A stretch of DNA of 64,000 nucleotides from Juglans regia (taxonomy: Eukaryota > Streptophyta > Magnoliopsida > Fagales > Juglandaceae): NCBI RefSeq assembly GCF_001411555.2, contig NC_049905.1, forward strand, positions 18,094,097 through 18,158,096. Direction: 5' to 3'. Of the stretch, positions 1 to 13,200 are shown one piece after another. Within the stretch, counting starts at the first letter, position 1, and each line of letters starts with the position of its first letter. A model generated the notes under the pieces. The model ran no database searches, had not been told where the DNA came from, and worked only from the letters and a program-made list of their open reading frames with translations. Both the position numbers and the translations under genes were made by a program.

Positions 1-153
1 TATCCTAAAGAAGAGTACAACTATATTCCTTTTTATAAGTAAAGGAATAGTGTTTCCCTGGCAACATCACTTCCTGAAACCAAAAGCACCATGCTTTTAC
101 CTATTAGAAAAGGAAAATATAAGAAGCAAAGATTTAAACAGTGGAAAGACTAA

Positions 154-527
154 GGGGATGTTTGGAAAAAGTTTTCATCTCATCCCATCTCATATCATCT
201 CATCCTTAAAACATAAACACTTTCAAACTAATCATTACAATGTTCTCATACTTTCAAATAAAAAATAAAAAATAATTCAACTTTTTCAAATCTCAAAACA
301 AAAATTATACTCTTAACAATATTTGAACTTCTTTTTCTCTCTCATTTCTCAAAACCAAATAAAACATCTCCACTCAAATCATTTCATAACTATTTACAAA
401 ATTCTAAGATACTCTTTTTTTATAAGTAAAAATATTATACATATCAAAAGGAGTAACCAAGTACACTGAATGTATACAAGAAAACACCTAAAAAATTCTG
501 AGATACTCCAAGTGTCCAAACATGCCC
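154..527. mobile_element. MITE of the GTTTGGA-terminus family, with nested LINE tail
   Basis: The termini GGGGATGTTTGGA (154) and TCCAAACATGCCC (ending 527) are inverted repeats with one mismatch. The element is flanked by TAA at 151-153 and 528-530. A 3-bp TWA duplication is typical of PIF/Harbinger (Tourist-like) MITEs. A short LINE tail (415-491) sits inside it. Confidence 0.75.
415..491 (-). mobile_element. 5'-truncated LINE tail (77 bp) nested in a MITE
   Basis: The insertion begins with a T run and TATAAGTAA, the reverse complement of a LINE 3' end. It is flanked by 17-bp repeats at 398-414 and 492-508 (AAAATTCTRAGATACTC, one A/G difference). Its body resembles the 3' end of the element at 13097-15290. 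Confidence 0.8.
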
Positions 528-559
528 TAACAACCTCAGTCAACCCCACAAACAAAATT

Positions 560-712
560 TACAGAGGTTAATGTGATAATGATACACTTGCAACTCTTTT
601 ACAACAATTTTACAACTAACCAATGTAATTATGCCACTTTGTTAAAAATAATTTCAATTTTACACAACTACCCTTTATTTGAAGAGTTGTAAAAGAGCTG
701 TAAATTTATCAT
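560..712. repeat. Palindromic AT-rich sequence, possible MITE
   Basis: A GATACACTTGCAACTCTTTTACAA segment near 580 is partly mirrored by the GAGTTGTAAAAGAGCTGTAAA region near 680-703, giving an imperfect hairpin. Boundaries are uncertain. Confidence 0.35.
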
Positions 713-1266
713 TTTTAAAAATATATTCGAAAGCTTCACTCCTTCAGTATCCTTATGCATCTTTTTCCCCTTTTTGGGCAAATGCATGTGGACAGCAAGC
801 ATCAGTATTAATACGTGACGAAGAAAGAACACAGAGAGAGGGGTCGTGCATTTGCATGATTTCACTTATCCTCGAAAGCATGACTTTGCAGTTCGCATAG
901 TTATGCTTGTAAGTGGGTACATCCATATGTGTATACCCATGCATGTATGCCTACGCGGTTCAGGATAGTGAACATTTCAACAAACAGAACTCAAATCTTT
1001 TTTCCCAAGAAACGCATAAAATTTGTTTCCGTGGAAACCATTAAAAATACTGGACTCAAGCTTTCATTCTTTTTACAAGTTCCAGCAAGTTTTCATAACG
1101 GCAACATCGTCTCCACATAAACACACTTGTGCACGTATACACATGCACAAAAGTAATTTGTTTGTATGCATGTACGAACCATGAATGTGCAAAAGTCACT
1201 AAATAATCAATCAGCCATTTTAAAATAAAATGCAATGAACTAAATTTATTTGGGCTGTAAACTTAC

Positions 1267-4200
1267 TAGAGCAAGAGCCTCAAACAGAACAGCATGTGAT
1301 GCATTGTTCTTATTTACATTTTTAACAACATCAGTCCCCATTAATATCCGTTGTAAGACCTGAAATTACCAACTCAAGGTCAATATAAACAGAATGTAAC
1401 AAGGAAAAAAAAATCACTTGAGAAAAGCAGAACCTCAAACAACGATCTTCTGGTGTTTGGATCTTCAATGGTTGGAAAATACTGAAGAGCCCTCATTGTC
1501 TTAACCTGAATTAACCAAGTGCTAAGAAGCATTAATATTAACTTGTTAACACATAAACCTACTACAAGTCACCAACTTGTGAATACATCAACCTATTACA
1601 AGTCACCCAATAGTCGAGTCACAATGGATTGTTTCTTTAAAATGGAAATTGTCTAAACGTATGTAAAGTAACATAATTTTAGACCCCTAGGGGTTGGTTC
1701 AAGTGGTAAAGGCCTTGGATGCAAACAATCTCTAGGAGCCATCGGACTGGAGGATTTTCCTCTTGAATTGCCCGAGATGTACTTGAGGGAAACTCCTTGC
1801 CGAGGGCTTGTGCACCCCCGGATTAGTTGGGACGCTGTTCCTAGACACCCAGTGCCAATAAAATAAAAAGTAACATAATTTCATATCATACATGTACATT
1901 TCCATTCTAAGTTAATAAAATGAGGGATTTTCGTGTAAATGTAGACATTTAATCAAAAAATCATTTTAGAAAAAAGGGTTAGAGATCAATCTAATATTAT
2001 CTCTGAGGCCTTCTTTGCTTAACTTTTTGTTACCTATCAAAAAGAAAAAAGGGTTACTTAGAGAAGCCTTGGCTTGTGTACAGGTTGGAGGAAGAATCCT
2101 CTCAGGCAAGGTCCCATGTATTCTGCAAATGGCTTTGGGGCCACCCCTTACTCTACCATTATTACATTAATCATATGAATGTGAGGATAAGCAATTGATT
2201 TTCTTTTCACTATGGTTAATATACCAAGGTAGTAGCTCAAAAATAAATAAGCAAATAAACAATTTTCCCATAGGTAAAATAAAGTTCAGCAAAAATAGAA
2301 GAAGAAGGTTCATCTATATCTGATACATGATGATCTCTAATGATCAAACATCAAGGACCTACTGGTTCATAATTCTTCCCTCCATACCCACAAGCTAACT
2401 TCAACAACAACAAATCTTCTACTCTCCTCTTTCTAAATGAGCAACAAAACCGCAAAAATAATAGATCCCCAGAATCTGTCATAAAAATAATCCCATTGCT
2501 CGATACCATACATCCAAAAGCAGATAAAGAAAATATGGGTAGACCTAAGAAATCCCAAACAAGCACAAGAACAAGGACTAAACCCTTCAAGTCAAAGCAC
2601 AATTAAAAAATAGCCAATCTGTCTACTCCAGGCCATTGCAAAGCCCAGATCAGTCAACAATACTTCAGTTCTAAGAGGAGGTTGAGAATTTCCAAACATC
2701 ATTCTTCCCAAAAGAAGACAATCCTAGATGTAACTCGTGCATTCTGATTAAAAAATATGGGGAAGTTAGCATTCTCGTGACTTACAAGTATACTGAAACA
2801 GGACAAACATTTGAGATGTTGACACATACATACTTGGATAGAGCAATCGTCCTCTTTGGAAGCCAAAGGCTAAAGCTATGTATCACATGGCATCTGAGAA
2901 TACCTTTTAGTCAAAAAGGAAGTGCATGCGGGAGATGTTAAGGTCTTGGTATCTTATTTAGTCTAAATTCAGAATTTATTTAAGTTTGTGGGTCTAAATC
3001 TCCAAGGTGCTTGCAAATCACCTAGGGGAGGTTTTGGGGAAGATTGTTACAAAACCCCAAAATGCATTTGTAAGGGGTAGACAAATCCTAGATGCAGTTC
3101 TTATCATCAATGAATGCCTGGACAGTAGACTAAAAGCTGGCACTATAGGGATCCTTTGCAAGTTGGATATAGAGAAGGCTTATGAAAATGTTAACTGGGA
3201 CTTCTTACTATACCTACTTGGGAGGTGCGGATTTGGGGAGAGATGGCGATCGTGGATCAGATGGTGTATATCAACAGTGAAATTTTCGGTTTTGATAAAC
3301 GGCAGTTCAGTTGGTTTTTTTAGCAACACTCAAGGCTTATAAGACAAGAGGACCCATTGTATCCTCTTCTCTTTGACCTTGTCATGGAGGCGCTTAGCAA
3401 AATTATTTCAGCACAGGTTATTAATGGCTTATGGCGGGATTCCCAATTGGTGGCCCCAATAGGGGTACTATTAACATTTCTCATTTGTTGTTCGCAAATG
3501 ATACACTAATCTTTTGCGAGGTAGACCAAAACCAAGTTCGGGCATTGAAGGCTCTCCTACTCTGTTTTGAAGCAGCGTCCAATTTGAAAGTGAATTTTGA
3601 CAAATCAGAAATGATGTCTGTTGGAAGTGTTAACAACAGAAGGTAGTTGGCTAGCACGTTGGAATGTAGTAAGGTTGTCTCCATGGAATACCTTGGCCTC
3701 CCGTTGGGGGCTGCCTCAAGAGCTATTCCAATATGGGACACGGTGATCGAAGAGATGGAGCGAAGATTGGCAAGCTGAAAGAGATTGTATCTGTCGAAGG
3801 GTGGCAGGATTACCTTAATTAAGAGTACGCTGTCTAATTTATCTACCTACTTCCTGTCTCTATTCCTTTTTCCTACAAGTGTGGCGTCCCAGATTGAAAA
3901 ACTTTAGCATGATTTCTTGTGGAGTGGAGTGGAGTGAGAGATAAATTCAAATTCCATCTAATCAGTTGGGACAACGTATGCTCCCCAATCTCCTTTGGTG
4001 GGTTGGGTATTAAAAATATGAGTTTTTAATTGGGCGTTACTTGAAAAATAGTTGTGGAGATATAATATGGAACCAGAAGCACTATAGAAGTTGGTGATTG
4101 AGTACAAATACAGAGGGTTTTTTTTTTTTTTTTTTTTTTGGGGGGGGGGGGGGGTGTACTAGAGAGGTGGGTGGGGCCCATGGAGTGGGAGTTTGGAATC

Positions 4201-7200
4201 ACATTAGACGAGGATGGGGGGTCTTTACTTGACATACAAGATTCATTCTGGGCGAGGGCACTAGGATTAAATTCTGGAGTGACATATGGTGTTGAAATAG
4301 TGCTCTAAAGGAATTACTTCCTACTGTGTTCCGAGTGGCATGTGAAAAAGAAGCTCCAGTGGCTAATCTCATGGTGATATCGGGGGAACAAGTCCAATGG
4401 AACATCAATTTCAATAGGGTGGCCCAAGATTGAGAAGTGGGCAGCTTTGAGGATTTTTTTAGCCTACTATATAGTATATTCCATAAAACCGAGCAACCAG
4501 CTAGCTAATGTGTTGCGGTGAATACCTATAGGTAAAGGTAAGTTCTTGGTTTGCTCTTTCTATAAGTCCCTCACACTCGCCGAATAATCATTTTACATGG
4601 AGAAGGATTTGGCAACATAAGTAGCCTCTTAAAGCGCCATTTTTCACGTGGACAGCTTCCCTGGATAAGATCCTGACAACAGATAACTTGAAGAAACGCA
4701 GGGTGATTATAGTGGATGGGTGCTGCAGCATATGTAAGAAAGTTAGAGAGACAATGGATCATCTATTACTACACTGTGACTGTTAGAGTGTTATGGAATG
4801 AAGTGTTCAGCAGATTAGAGGAGCTTGGGTATGCCCGCTACAGTGGTTACACAATTGGCAAGCTAGACAAATTTGAGAGGCATTCAACAAATCAAAGTTG
4901 TGTGGAAGATGGTCCCGATATGTATTTTGTGGTGTCTATGGCAGGAGCGCAATGAACTGACGTTCGAACACAAGGAGCGCACAATAGAGGAATTAAGAGC
5001 TTTGTTTACTAGATCTCTATGTACATGGGCCATAGCTGTAAACTTTAATGGCCTCGACTTTCATGACTTTCTTGTCTACATTGCTTCAACATAGATAGGG
5101 TGTACCTTTGTATATCATCTCGAGTTATGCCTATCATTATTCAATAAAATTGTTTACTTATAAAAAAATGTATTTTAGTAATTTATGTTATTTTTGCAAA
5201 TTGGACTATATTTTATTAGCATGTGAGTCTGATAGTCACTAGACTTTTATGTAGTGCCTTAGATTTATTTTATTAATCAAATTAGGCATTTAGAGCATTC
5301 TCATCGGCTTAGCCATTTTTCCTTGCAAGGAAAAATTTAGCTAATTTGAGGTAAAAATCATCTGCATTGGATTAGCCATCAGCAAAATATTTTGACTATC
5401 AGCTACAGTAACTCAACATATTTGTTGATCAACTATAGCCCTATGCATCATTTTTTTAATCTTATTTCTCTCCAAACGGCAACACACACACACACACTCT
5501 CTCTCTCTCTTCAAGTGGGCTCATTCCATGCCCTCCCTTCACCAACAAAGCTCCCTTGCCGCACCACCCACCATGACATCGTCTTCATTTTTTTCTTCCT
5601 TTTTTTTCTCAACCATTTCATCTCCAGTGTTTTCTCTCCCTTTTTCTCTTCTTTGTTTCACCCGCACCACATAGACGGAGAGCCCCCATCTTCATCTCCT
5701 TTCTTTTTTTCCCATCCGTCTCTTGTCTCCATTGTTGCAACAAAATAATTGCAGCAGATAGCTGCTTCTTTTTCAATTGTTGAATTCTTCTTCATTTTTT
5801 ATTTTCCTGGAGCAAGAAGTGGATGGTAAAAGGGTTGAAGAACTCTGGTTCTAGGCTTGCTCTTGACACCCATAGGCAAAGATAAAAAAAAAAAAATAGT
5901 ATTTTAATAGTATAATGCAAAAAGAAGCTACTCTAGTGTGAAGAATAAGGTATATAGGTTAGCTAAAATCAAAACAGTAACCATCATTAGCCAATTTGGC
6001 CAATTTTTTAGCTAATTTGATGTGAATGCTCTTAGTCCTATTAGGGAAAGTCTATGGTAAAGAATCTCAAATATATTTGGCATTGTACTCAAAACAATTT
6101 GAGATTTGATTTGAGAATTTGAATATTTTGCTTTATAGAAGGCATGTGTGTGCCCTTGTGTGATTTCGTTTTCCAAAGCCCTGGTATTCTTCTCTCTCTT
6201 GGCCACTTTCACCTCACCATTCGCTTCACGTTCCAAAGCTTTCAAGATGATTCCTCTTCTTGGATTTCTTTGATCTTAAACCCTCAACCTTTTTCCTAGG
6301 TATTTTGAACCTTCAAGCCCTAAAACTTTCAGACCATAACCTACCAAATAAATCCAATAAACAGCCTTAGAAATACCATAGTTTGCTGCTGCCAGAGTAG
6401 TTTCTACAACCTTTTTGCTTAAACAAGCCCATTGGGCCACTAAAATCCCACCTGTTCAACATAATTCAAACCGCAAGCCCTACATACAACTCAAACCCTA
6501 ACACCACAACCTTTGAACCCAATGTGCATCCTAAGCATCCATGAGCAGATTTCTCAATCTGTCCTACGTCACACTTGACACAGACTTAATTCCATGTCAC
6601 TCCATAGATTTTGAATTTGAAGGCATATTCAGAAGGGAATCCCTTTGATCCGGATGTGGTGTAAAGCTTTACACCCACTAATGAGAAGTTGACAAGTCAG
6701 TGATTCATTGGTTTCTGAAAAACAGGGCATCACTTGATAACTTTTTTTTTAAAAGTAAATAAAGATTTTATTGACGAGTAATAGGCATAGCCCAAGTACA
6801 CATGACATATACAAGAGCAACACCTAGGCATGATTGACTAAGGATACATGGAATTCATGAATATTCAAACCATTGGAATCTATTACAATCGACCAATGGA
6901 GTAGTGTGTTAGAGAAGAAAACTCGTCACTTGATAACTTGCATGTCATCTTCTTCATGCTTTTACATCTTTGTTTTCTCATTTCTTTCTCCCCAGTTTTT
7001 TCATCAACAGCACACCACAGATTGTCTAAAATTCATATTATGGATATCATTCCAAATGATCTGATAAAACTAAAATCCTTTACGGAACTGAGTAAATAGT
7101 AATTTCATTTATAATACTCTACCAACTTAAGCAAATAAGCATCCATTTTCATTGCTTGCAAATCGAAACCTCAGATATCCCAGCAACCATAATCTTATTT

Positions 7201-10200
7201 TCCTCATTTCTCCTCCACTTTCTCAACGACCAAACAGGTACTTCCAAAGATTTATGTAAATTTGACATTTTTTTACCTAGCAGTATATGTTTTCATATTT
7301 TTTGTTTTCTTTACATTTCTCCCAAACCCCAAACTTTTTTTTTCATTAAGTCTCCTTGCATTAAAAACCAAACAAACTCTCAAAATCCACATACCATTCT
7401 GCAATTCTTTGACAGCACTCTTGAACAACCACAAAACAGGACCCATTGGAGGCAACAAACTTAGTAGAGTTATGGAACTAAGGTGGCAGAGTAATAAACC
7501 TTTTATGCGAATCGAATGCCAGTGGTCGAAGGTGAGGTCATGAACACCGTGTATGACCAGTTTTGTCGATCATAGGCAGGGGTAGGAGCAGTTGATATTC
7601 ATTAAAGGAAAATGAAAGAAAAGTGAAAAGAAAGTGGTGGAAAAGCAAAGATAGCTTACAAAGAGTAAGGTGGGGGAGAGCGTGACTTTAGAAACAATCG
7701 GGTGCTGTCATTTATTTTCCAAAAATCATAGAATGATGATGTGTTAGATTGTCATTCAAGGGTGTAAAACCATTGTTTTACGCCTGAACCAGATAGAACT
7801 TAAATTCTATTCAAAAAGCCAATCTAGGGGGAAGGTAAAGACTGAACCACGTATTCCACCTTACGTTTAATAGTTGAATACCATCCTTTCAAAGCAAAGT
7901 TGAAACATTATATGCCATCTTTCATTCTAAAACAAAATACTGTTGGCATGTATAGGAGAGATAATGTTATAAGTGCCAATTGCTAAGGCAAAACACCCCA
8001 GTGTCATCACTCTCAGGGCACCGGCAAAGTTGGATGATATCTCTGGGCTCCAGTAGATTATCCAGGCAAACCAGGAAACATATTCTGTATGCTTAAGAAG
8101 CTAAGCATGGGAAGCACCAAGATGAAGATATCTTTGGCCCTCTAAATCCCACAAATAAAATATCATAAAAACCTACTATTAACAAAAAAATCTGAAACCA
8201 GACTACTTGCCACCCTTTCTCTAGTCAGTATGCCACAGATGGTAAACAATTAATGTCACAGAATAGAAATTTTTTTCTCAGTGCAGAACAGATAATTTTA
8301 ACATTCCCAGAAGTTAGCAAAAATATTTTTTGCTCTTTTCCATCCTCTTACTAGTTGGGGGTATCTTTTTACATACCTCCTGTGTAATAGGGTTGCACCC
8401 CTTTGCGCATCCTAACAATATTCCATTACTTATAAAAAATTTTAGAGCAATATCTAATTCACCTTTTAGCTGATCGCATTGTATATTTTATTGATCCATG
8501 GGTAAGATGCCACATAACCATAGATAGAAATGGCCAACAGCATTCAAAGTTAATAATGGAAAAAAGGCAAAAGAGAGTTATCTTCCTTTTGGAATTCCAC
8601 ACGACTCAGTCAGACGAAAGAAGTCCTCAGTGGAATCACAACAGATGACACTAGAAAAGAAGAACTAATAGTTTTTTTTTTTTTTTATTAGCACCGGATG
8701 TCCGGGAACAGTGTCCTGACTAATCCCGGAGGAGCACAAGCCCTCCTCAGTAAGAAGTTTCCCACAAACGCACCTCGGATAATTCAAGGGAAAAATCCCC
8801 CAGTCCGATGGCCTCTAGAGATTATTTGCACCCAATGGGATTCGAACCTTGGACCTTGGAGGGAGCATACCACCAAGACCATGGCCTTTACCACTTGAGC
8901 CAACCCCTAAGAGTTAAACTAATAGCCTTACTGGATTAAATGCAAAACGCATACAAGATTATCAACAGATAGTCAATTTAGAGTAAGCTACTTTAAACTG
9001 CATGGATATTATGTGGCGTCTTGAAAAAATTGCTAATTTCTACCTCAAACTATTGCTTCTCCAGCTATAATTCAAACGATATCTAATGCCAGAACAATAT
9101 GGGTGCGTTTGGATGTTAGATAACACATATCTACAGAAACACATCAATTCATTCATAAATATGTAAGTACTAGCATATCAACAGGTCACTTCAGATTCTC
9201 TTGGACAACCAAGGATGTGATTATGTACATAGATATTTCTTATATTTCTATTCTTCTTTGTCTTTATTGATTAGTCAGAGTACAAGGGATGACCAATCTG
9301 ATTAAACTGCAACCAGTTTCAGGATTTTATCAGTTTCCAGTTTATTCTATAGCTAAGAGTCCAGTCTCGGGAAACAGCAATCAGATATTTTTGCGCAACC
9401 ATGCATTAATTTACATCCATTACATAAAAAGAAGTTGAGGAAAAAGCCAACACAAACCTGAAGCCAGGGAGATGGGATACCATAGTAAGTGTACTCTTGG
9501 GGAATATCCTGGTTCCTGGCAAGCCTCTCTAATGTTTTAACGCATTTTGGAAGACAACTCCAATATGCTTCATGGTTGTTTGATACTAGGGAAACCAGAA
9601 GGCTCATAGATGATGTCAGGACACCAAGATCACGTTCATCTAATAGCTGTGCCATCCGATCCGCCCTAAGACAAGTAAAAGGAACTATAAATAACCACAA
9701 GTAACTATATTCCATTAAAGCAGCCTTTTGCCAGAAAAGGAACATTCAAACATACCAGCCATCTACATTGACAACATCAGGATTTTTCCTAAACAAGCGC
9801 AGCAGACAAAGTGCAGCTTTCTTCCTCACAAGCGGTCTGCAGCTGCTAGAGATCTAAATCAAAAGACTTCATTAAATCCATCAATTTCTATAATTACTGA
9901 TTAATAAAAAAATTTGTGTTCTCTTACAAGTAACTTTTGAACATCAGGCGCTAACGACTCCGAAAAATCTCTACCACCAATGTTGCCAACCTACAGAGTT
10001 TAAGAAATGAGGTGAGGTCATGACGGAGCAATAGCTGTTAATGCAAAACAAGAGTATGATATGATAGTTAAGAAAAGAAGACACTGTGGCAGGGACAAGT
10101 CAGAAAACATTTTACATTCTCTCACATGCAATAGTTAAAAAATAATACACAATCGCTTTGCAGAGTTAATTCATTAGTGAAAATACCAAAGAAAGTAGAT

Positions 10201-13200
10201 CAGATAATTTCAGATAGATCATAAAATAATAGTAAAATTCTGAAATATAATGATTCAAGTTCTGCATGTTTGCAAAGCATAGTACCAAGTCCTTCCCTTC
10301 ATTACACTAAAACAGTAACTAAAGAATTTGCATTGTCTATCGAGAGTTAAACCACCTTCCAGGAAAATGGAAGCAGTGTTACAGTGTACCATCATATAAA
10401 GTATGTTGAGAAGATATGATTACATTAAAGTGGCCAAATATCCACAAGAGAACAGAAAGGATGTGTAATGAAGGGGAGGGCTTGGTGGTACAGCTCTATT
10501 TTTCCTTGCAGGCTATCATAAACCAGGAGATGCAGCTTGCTTGAATTTTTTTCTTTTTCTTTTTTAGAGGTAATTGAAAATGTTATTGATATTTTTTTTT
10601 CAACTTTAGCCAGTGGAAAGCCATAAAGAAAACCTTCTATGATTCTATGAACCTAGCCATTCTTGATGGAATGCTTAGGCACATAAGGCCTAGAATGTAA
10701 AGGGAAAAATATACATATGAGATTAACCAAATCCAACATGTCCAAATTGGGCTTTATTCAGTTGAAACAAATTGCCCAGTTGCATGGGAAATTCTTTAGC
10801 CTTTTTCCTTGAGAAGGATTTTCCAAAATTGAAATTCCACAAGCTGTCAAATTGAAATTCCACAAGCTGTCAGGAATTTGACAAGATGTAGTTGCAGAAT
10901 CTGAACATCAAACTGTGCAGGAGATCACATCATGATCTCGACTGTTTCTCTGTGATAAATAATTAGTAACTTCCAACAAGTTCAAGTCTCGGATGGTTAA
11001 AAACACTAGAAAATGCTCAGCTTTTTATTCATAATAAATATCCATGAATGAAACATCAGAAGAGAGTCCATCTTGTCCTGATAAACATAAAGTCATACAC
11101 CACATATCCCAATGCCATTGTTCAAATGGACTTGTTCCTAAATAGAAGATCCTTGGCTTCTTAAACAAATAAAGTAAAACACTATTTTTCCATCGATGTC
11201 TCAACCCTTCATAATACACTTATTACAGCACATGCTTTAACAAAACTGTCTCATCCTAATAAATATTAAATATACAAATTAAACACCAGATGTTTTGGAA
11301 TAAGTTAAGAATAATCATTATACAAAATGAAAAAGAGTATCCTTGAGTATAAAGCATCAAACATAACAGTCCGTCAGCTACTGATGGTACAGGCCATATT
11401 TGCCATCATGATAAGTAAATTATTGAAATATGCATCAAGAAATGTGCTACACTGGAGGATATTCCATAAGCACCTTGATAAAGTAAATGCATGGTCCTTT
11501 TGACAGGTAAAAAGAGAACAGATAAGCATAATCAAATGTAGTTTGAAGCAAAAAGATAAATAGTGAGCTCTTAAAATTTAAAAAGTTATCCTATTGCCAT
11601 ACCATGGTCAATGCCAAACACTGGAAAGTTTCATTGCGACCAATAATATCATTGCGCACAGTGTTTATTGCCAGTCTCAAAAAATCATGGTTCTCATTTA
11701 GTAAACTTGATGTCACAATGTACCCAACCTGCAGCCATTTTTAGTCCAATAAAAATCAGAAATACAGCTGAGAGTAAAGTTATTTCTAAACATAGAGGAC
11801 AAGGCAATATATGACTAACATCAAACATGAAACCATGTAATAGATGCGAAAGATGTCTTTTGAGAACCACAAGTTAAATAATACAAAAACACCAAGATGA
11901 TACCAAATCTCAATATTTCTTGTCTTCAGTAGTTAAGCTCGAAACCAGGGCTTTACCAAGCCAATAACATGTAAAGAACTGATCCAAGTTCCTGTCATTG
12001 AAAAAATTAGTACACAAGATGAAATTACCTGCTTTTCGGGATACTTTGGAGCAGATATTAGAGAAACAGCTTCCATGTGACCAAAATCCACATCATAACC
12101 AAGCATGTAAATGTAGAGCATTTTCCAAACATATTTTTTCTTCTCATAAGGTGATAAGCCCTGTTGAAAGAAGAAAAAAATCCTATAAAGTTTCGAGAAA
12201 CAGGCAGCAAAAAGCCAAGAACAATACAAGAAAAACTATCACAAACAACCAAAATGATACTGTGAACCATAACTGATATTAAATACAAACAAAAGTGACA
12301 TGTAAGATACAGCAAATTTTTAGGGAACCTAATACAAAGCAGTTGCACAAAAAAAACCTTTTTTACAAGATTACACCTGAGATCTTCAACCTCCCAACTT
12401 ATGGGATGACATTTGATCCAAGGACCAGGGCAAAAAACAAAGGTAGCATAATAGTCTCAGTGCCCATTGCTGATATCAAGCTTTATTTTTTTCAGGAAAT
12501 TGCTGATATTCAAGCACACCTTTATTTAAGCCGCCAGGAAAATTCACATTCCAACAAGCCCCTAGGGGTTGACTCAAGTGGTAAGAGTGTTGGTCTTGGT
12601 GGTATACCCTCTCCAAGTCTAAAGTTAGAACCCTTGGTGCAAACAATTTCTAGGGGCATCGGATTAGAGGAATTTTCCCCTGAATTACCCAAGGTGCACT
12701 TGCGGCAAACTCCTTACTAAGGTGCACTCCCGGGATTAGTCAGGACTTTGTTTTCGAACATCCGGTGCCAATAAAAAATATTCACAATCCAATAATGCCA
12801 AAGATATCAATAAACGTTGTTATAGGAGGATGGTGGAAAATGGTTGGGGTCTATTTTTTGGGTGTTATTGACTTCAGGCATCCTTCTCCTACAGTCAAAC
12901 CAAACGAAAAGTTACCATCAAGGTGGGGGTGCTAAAAATAATAACAATAATCCTAATCTCCTCCTTTATTCCACCAGTGAAAGTACTGGTCTTAAACTCT
13001 TCAGGCAACCATTATATTCTATTGGAATGAATTGCAAACCATGATTGATCATGTAAAACCAGGCTCAATTTCATTAGGGCTGAAATGAGAATATTGCTTC
13101 TTTTTTTATAAGTAAAAATATTGTATATAGCAAAAGAAGAAACCAAGTAAACTGAATGTATACAAGAAAACACATTGCCCAAAATGACCCAACAAGCCCC

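Larger units (their letters stand above)
1506..9457 (-). other. Alpha-adaptin intron 6 (about 8 kb), repeat-filled
   Basis: This intron separates the exon ending in SPWLQ from the exon beginning [10 protein letters not shown]. It has a GT donor at its 9457 end and an AG acceptor at its 1506 end on the minus strand. It contains two SINEs, two short LINE-tail insertions, a decayed LINE at about 3000-5168 and a 739-bp MITE at 5293-6031. The remaining AT-rich sequence shows no conserved coding frame; the short ORFs within it have no recognisable content. Confidence 0.85.

Noticed and set aside
5392..5748. 118-residue ORF rich in Ser, Leu and Phe
   Set aside because: It lies inside a MITE, is driven by CT-rich low-complexity DNA and has no recognisable protein character.
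12295..12720. 141-residue plus-strand ORF in alpha-adaptin intron 1
   Set aside because: Its C-terminal half is the translation of the SINE at 12555-12779.
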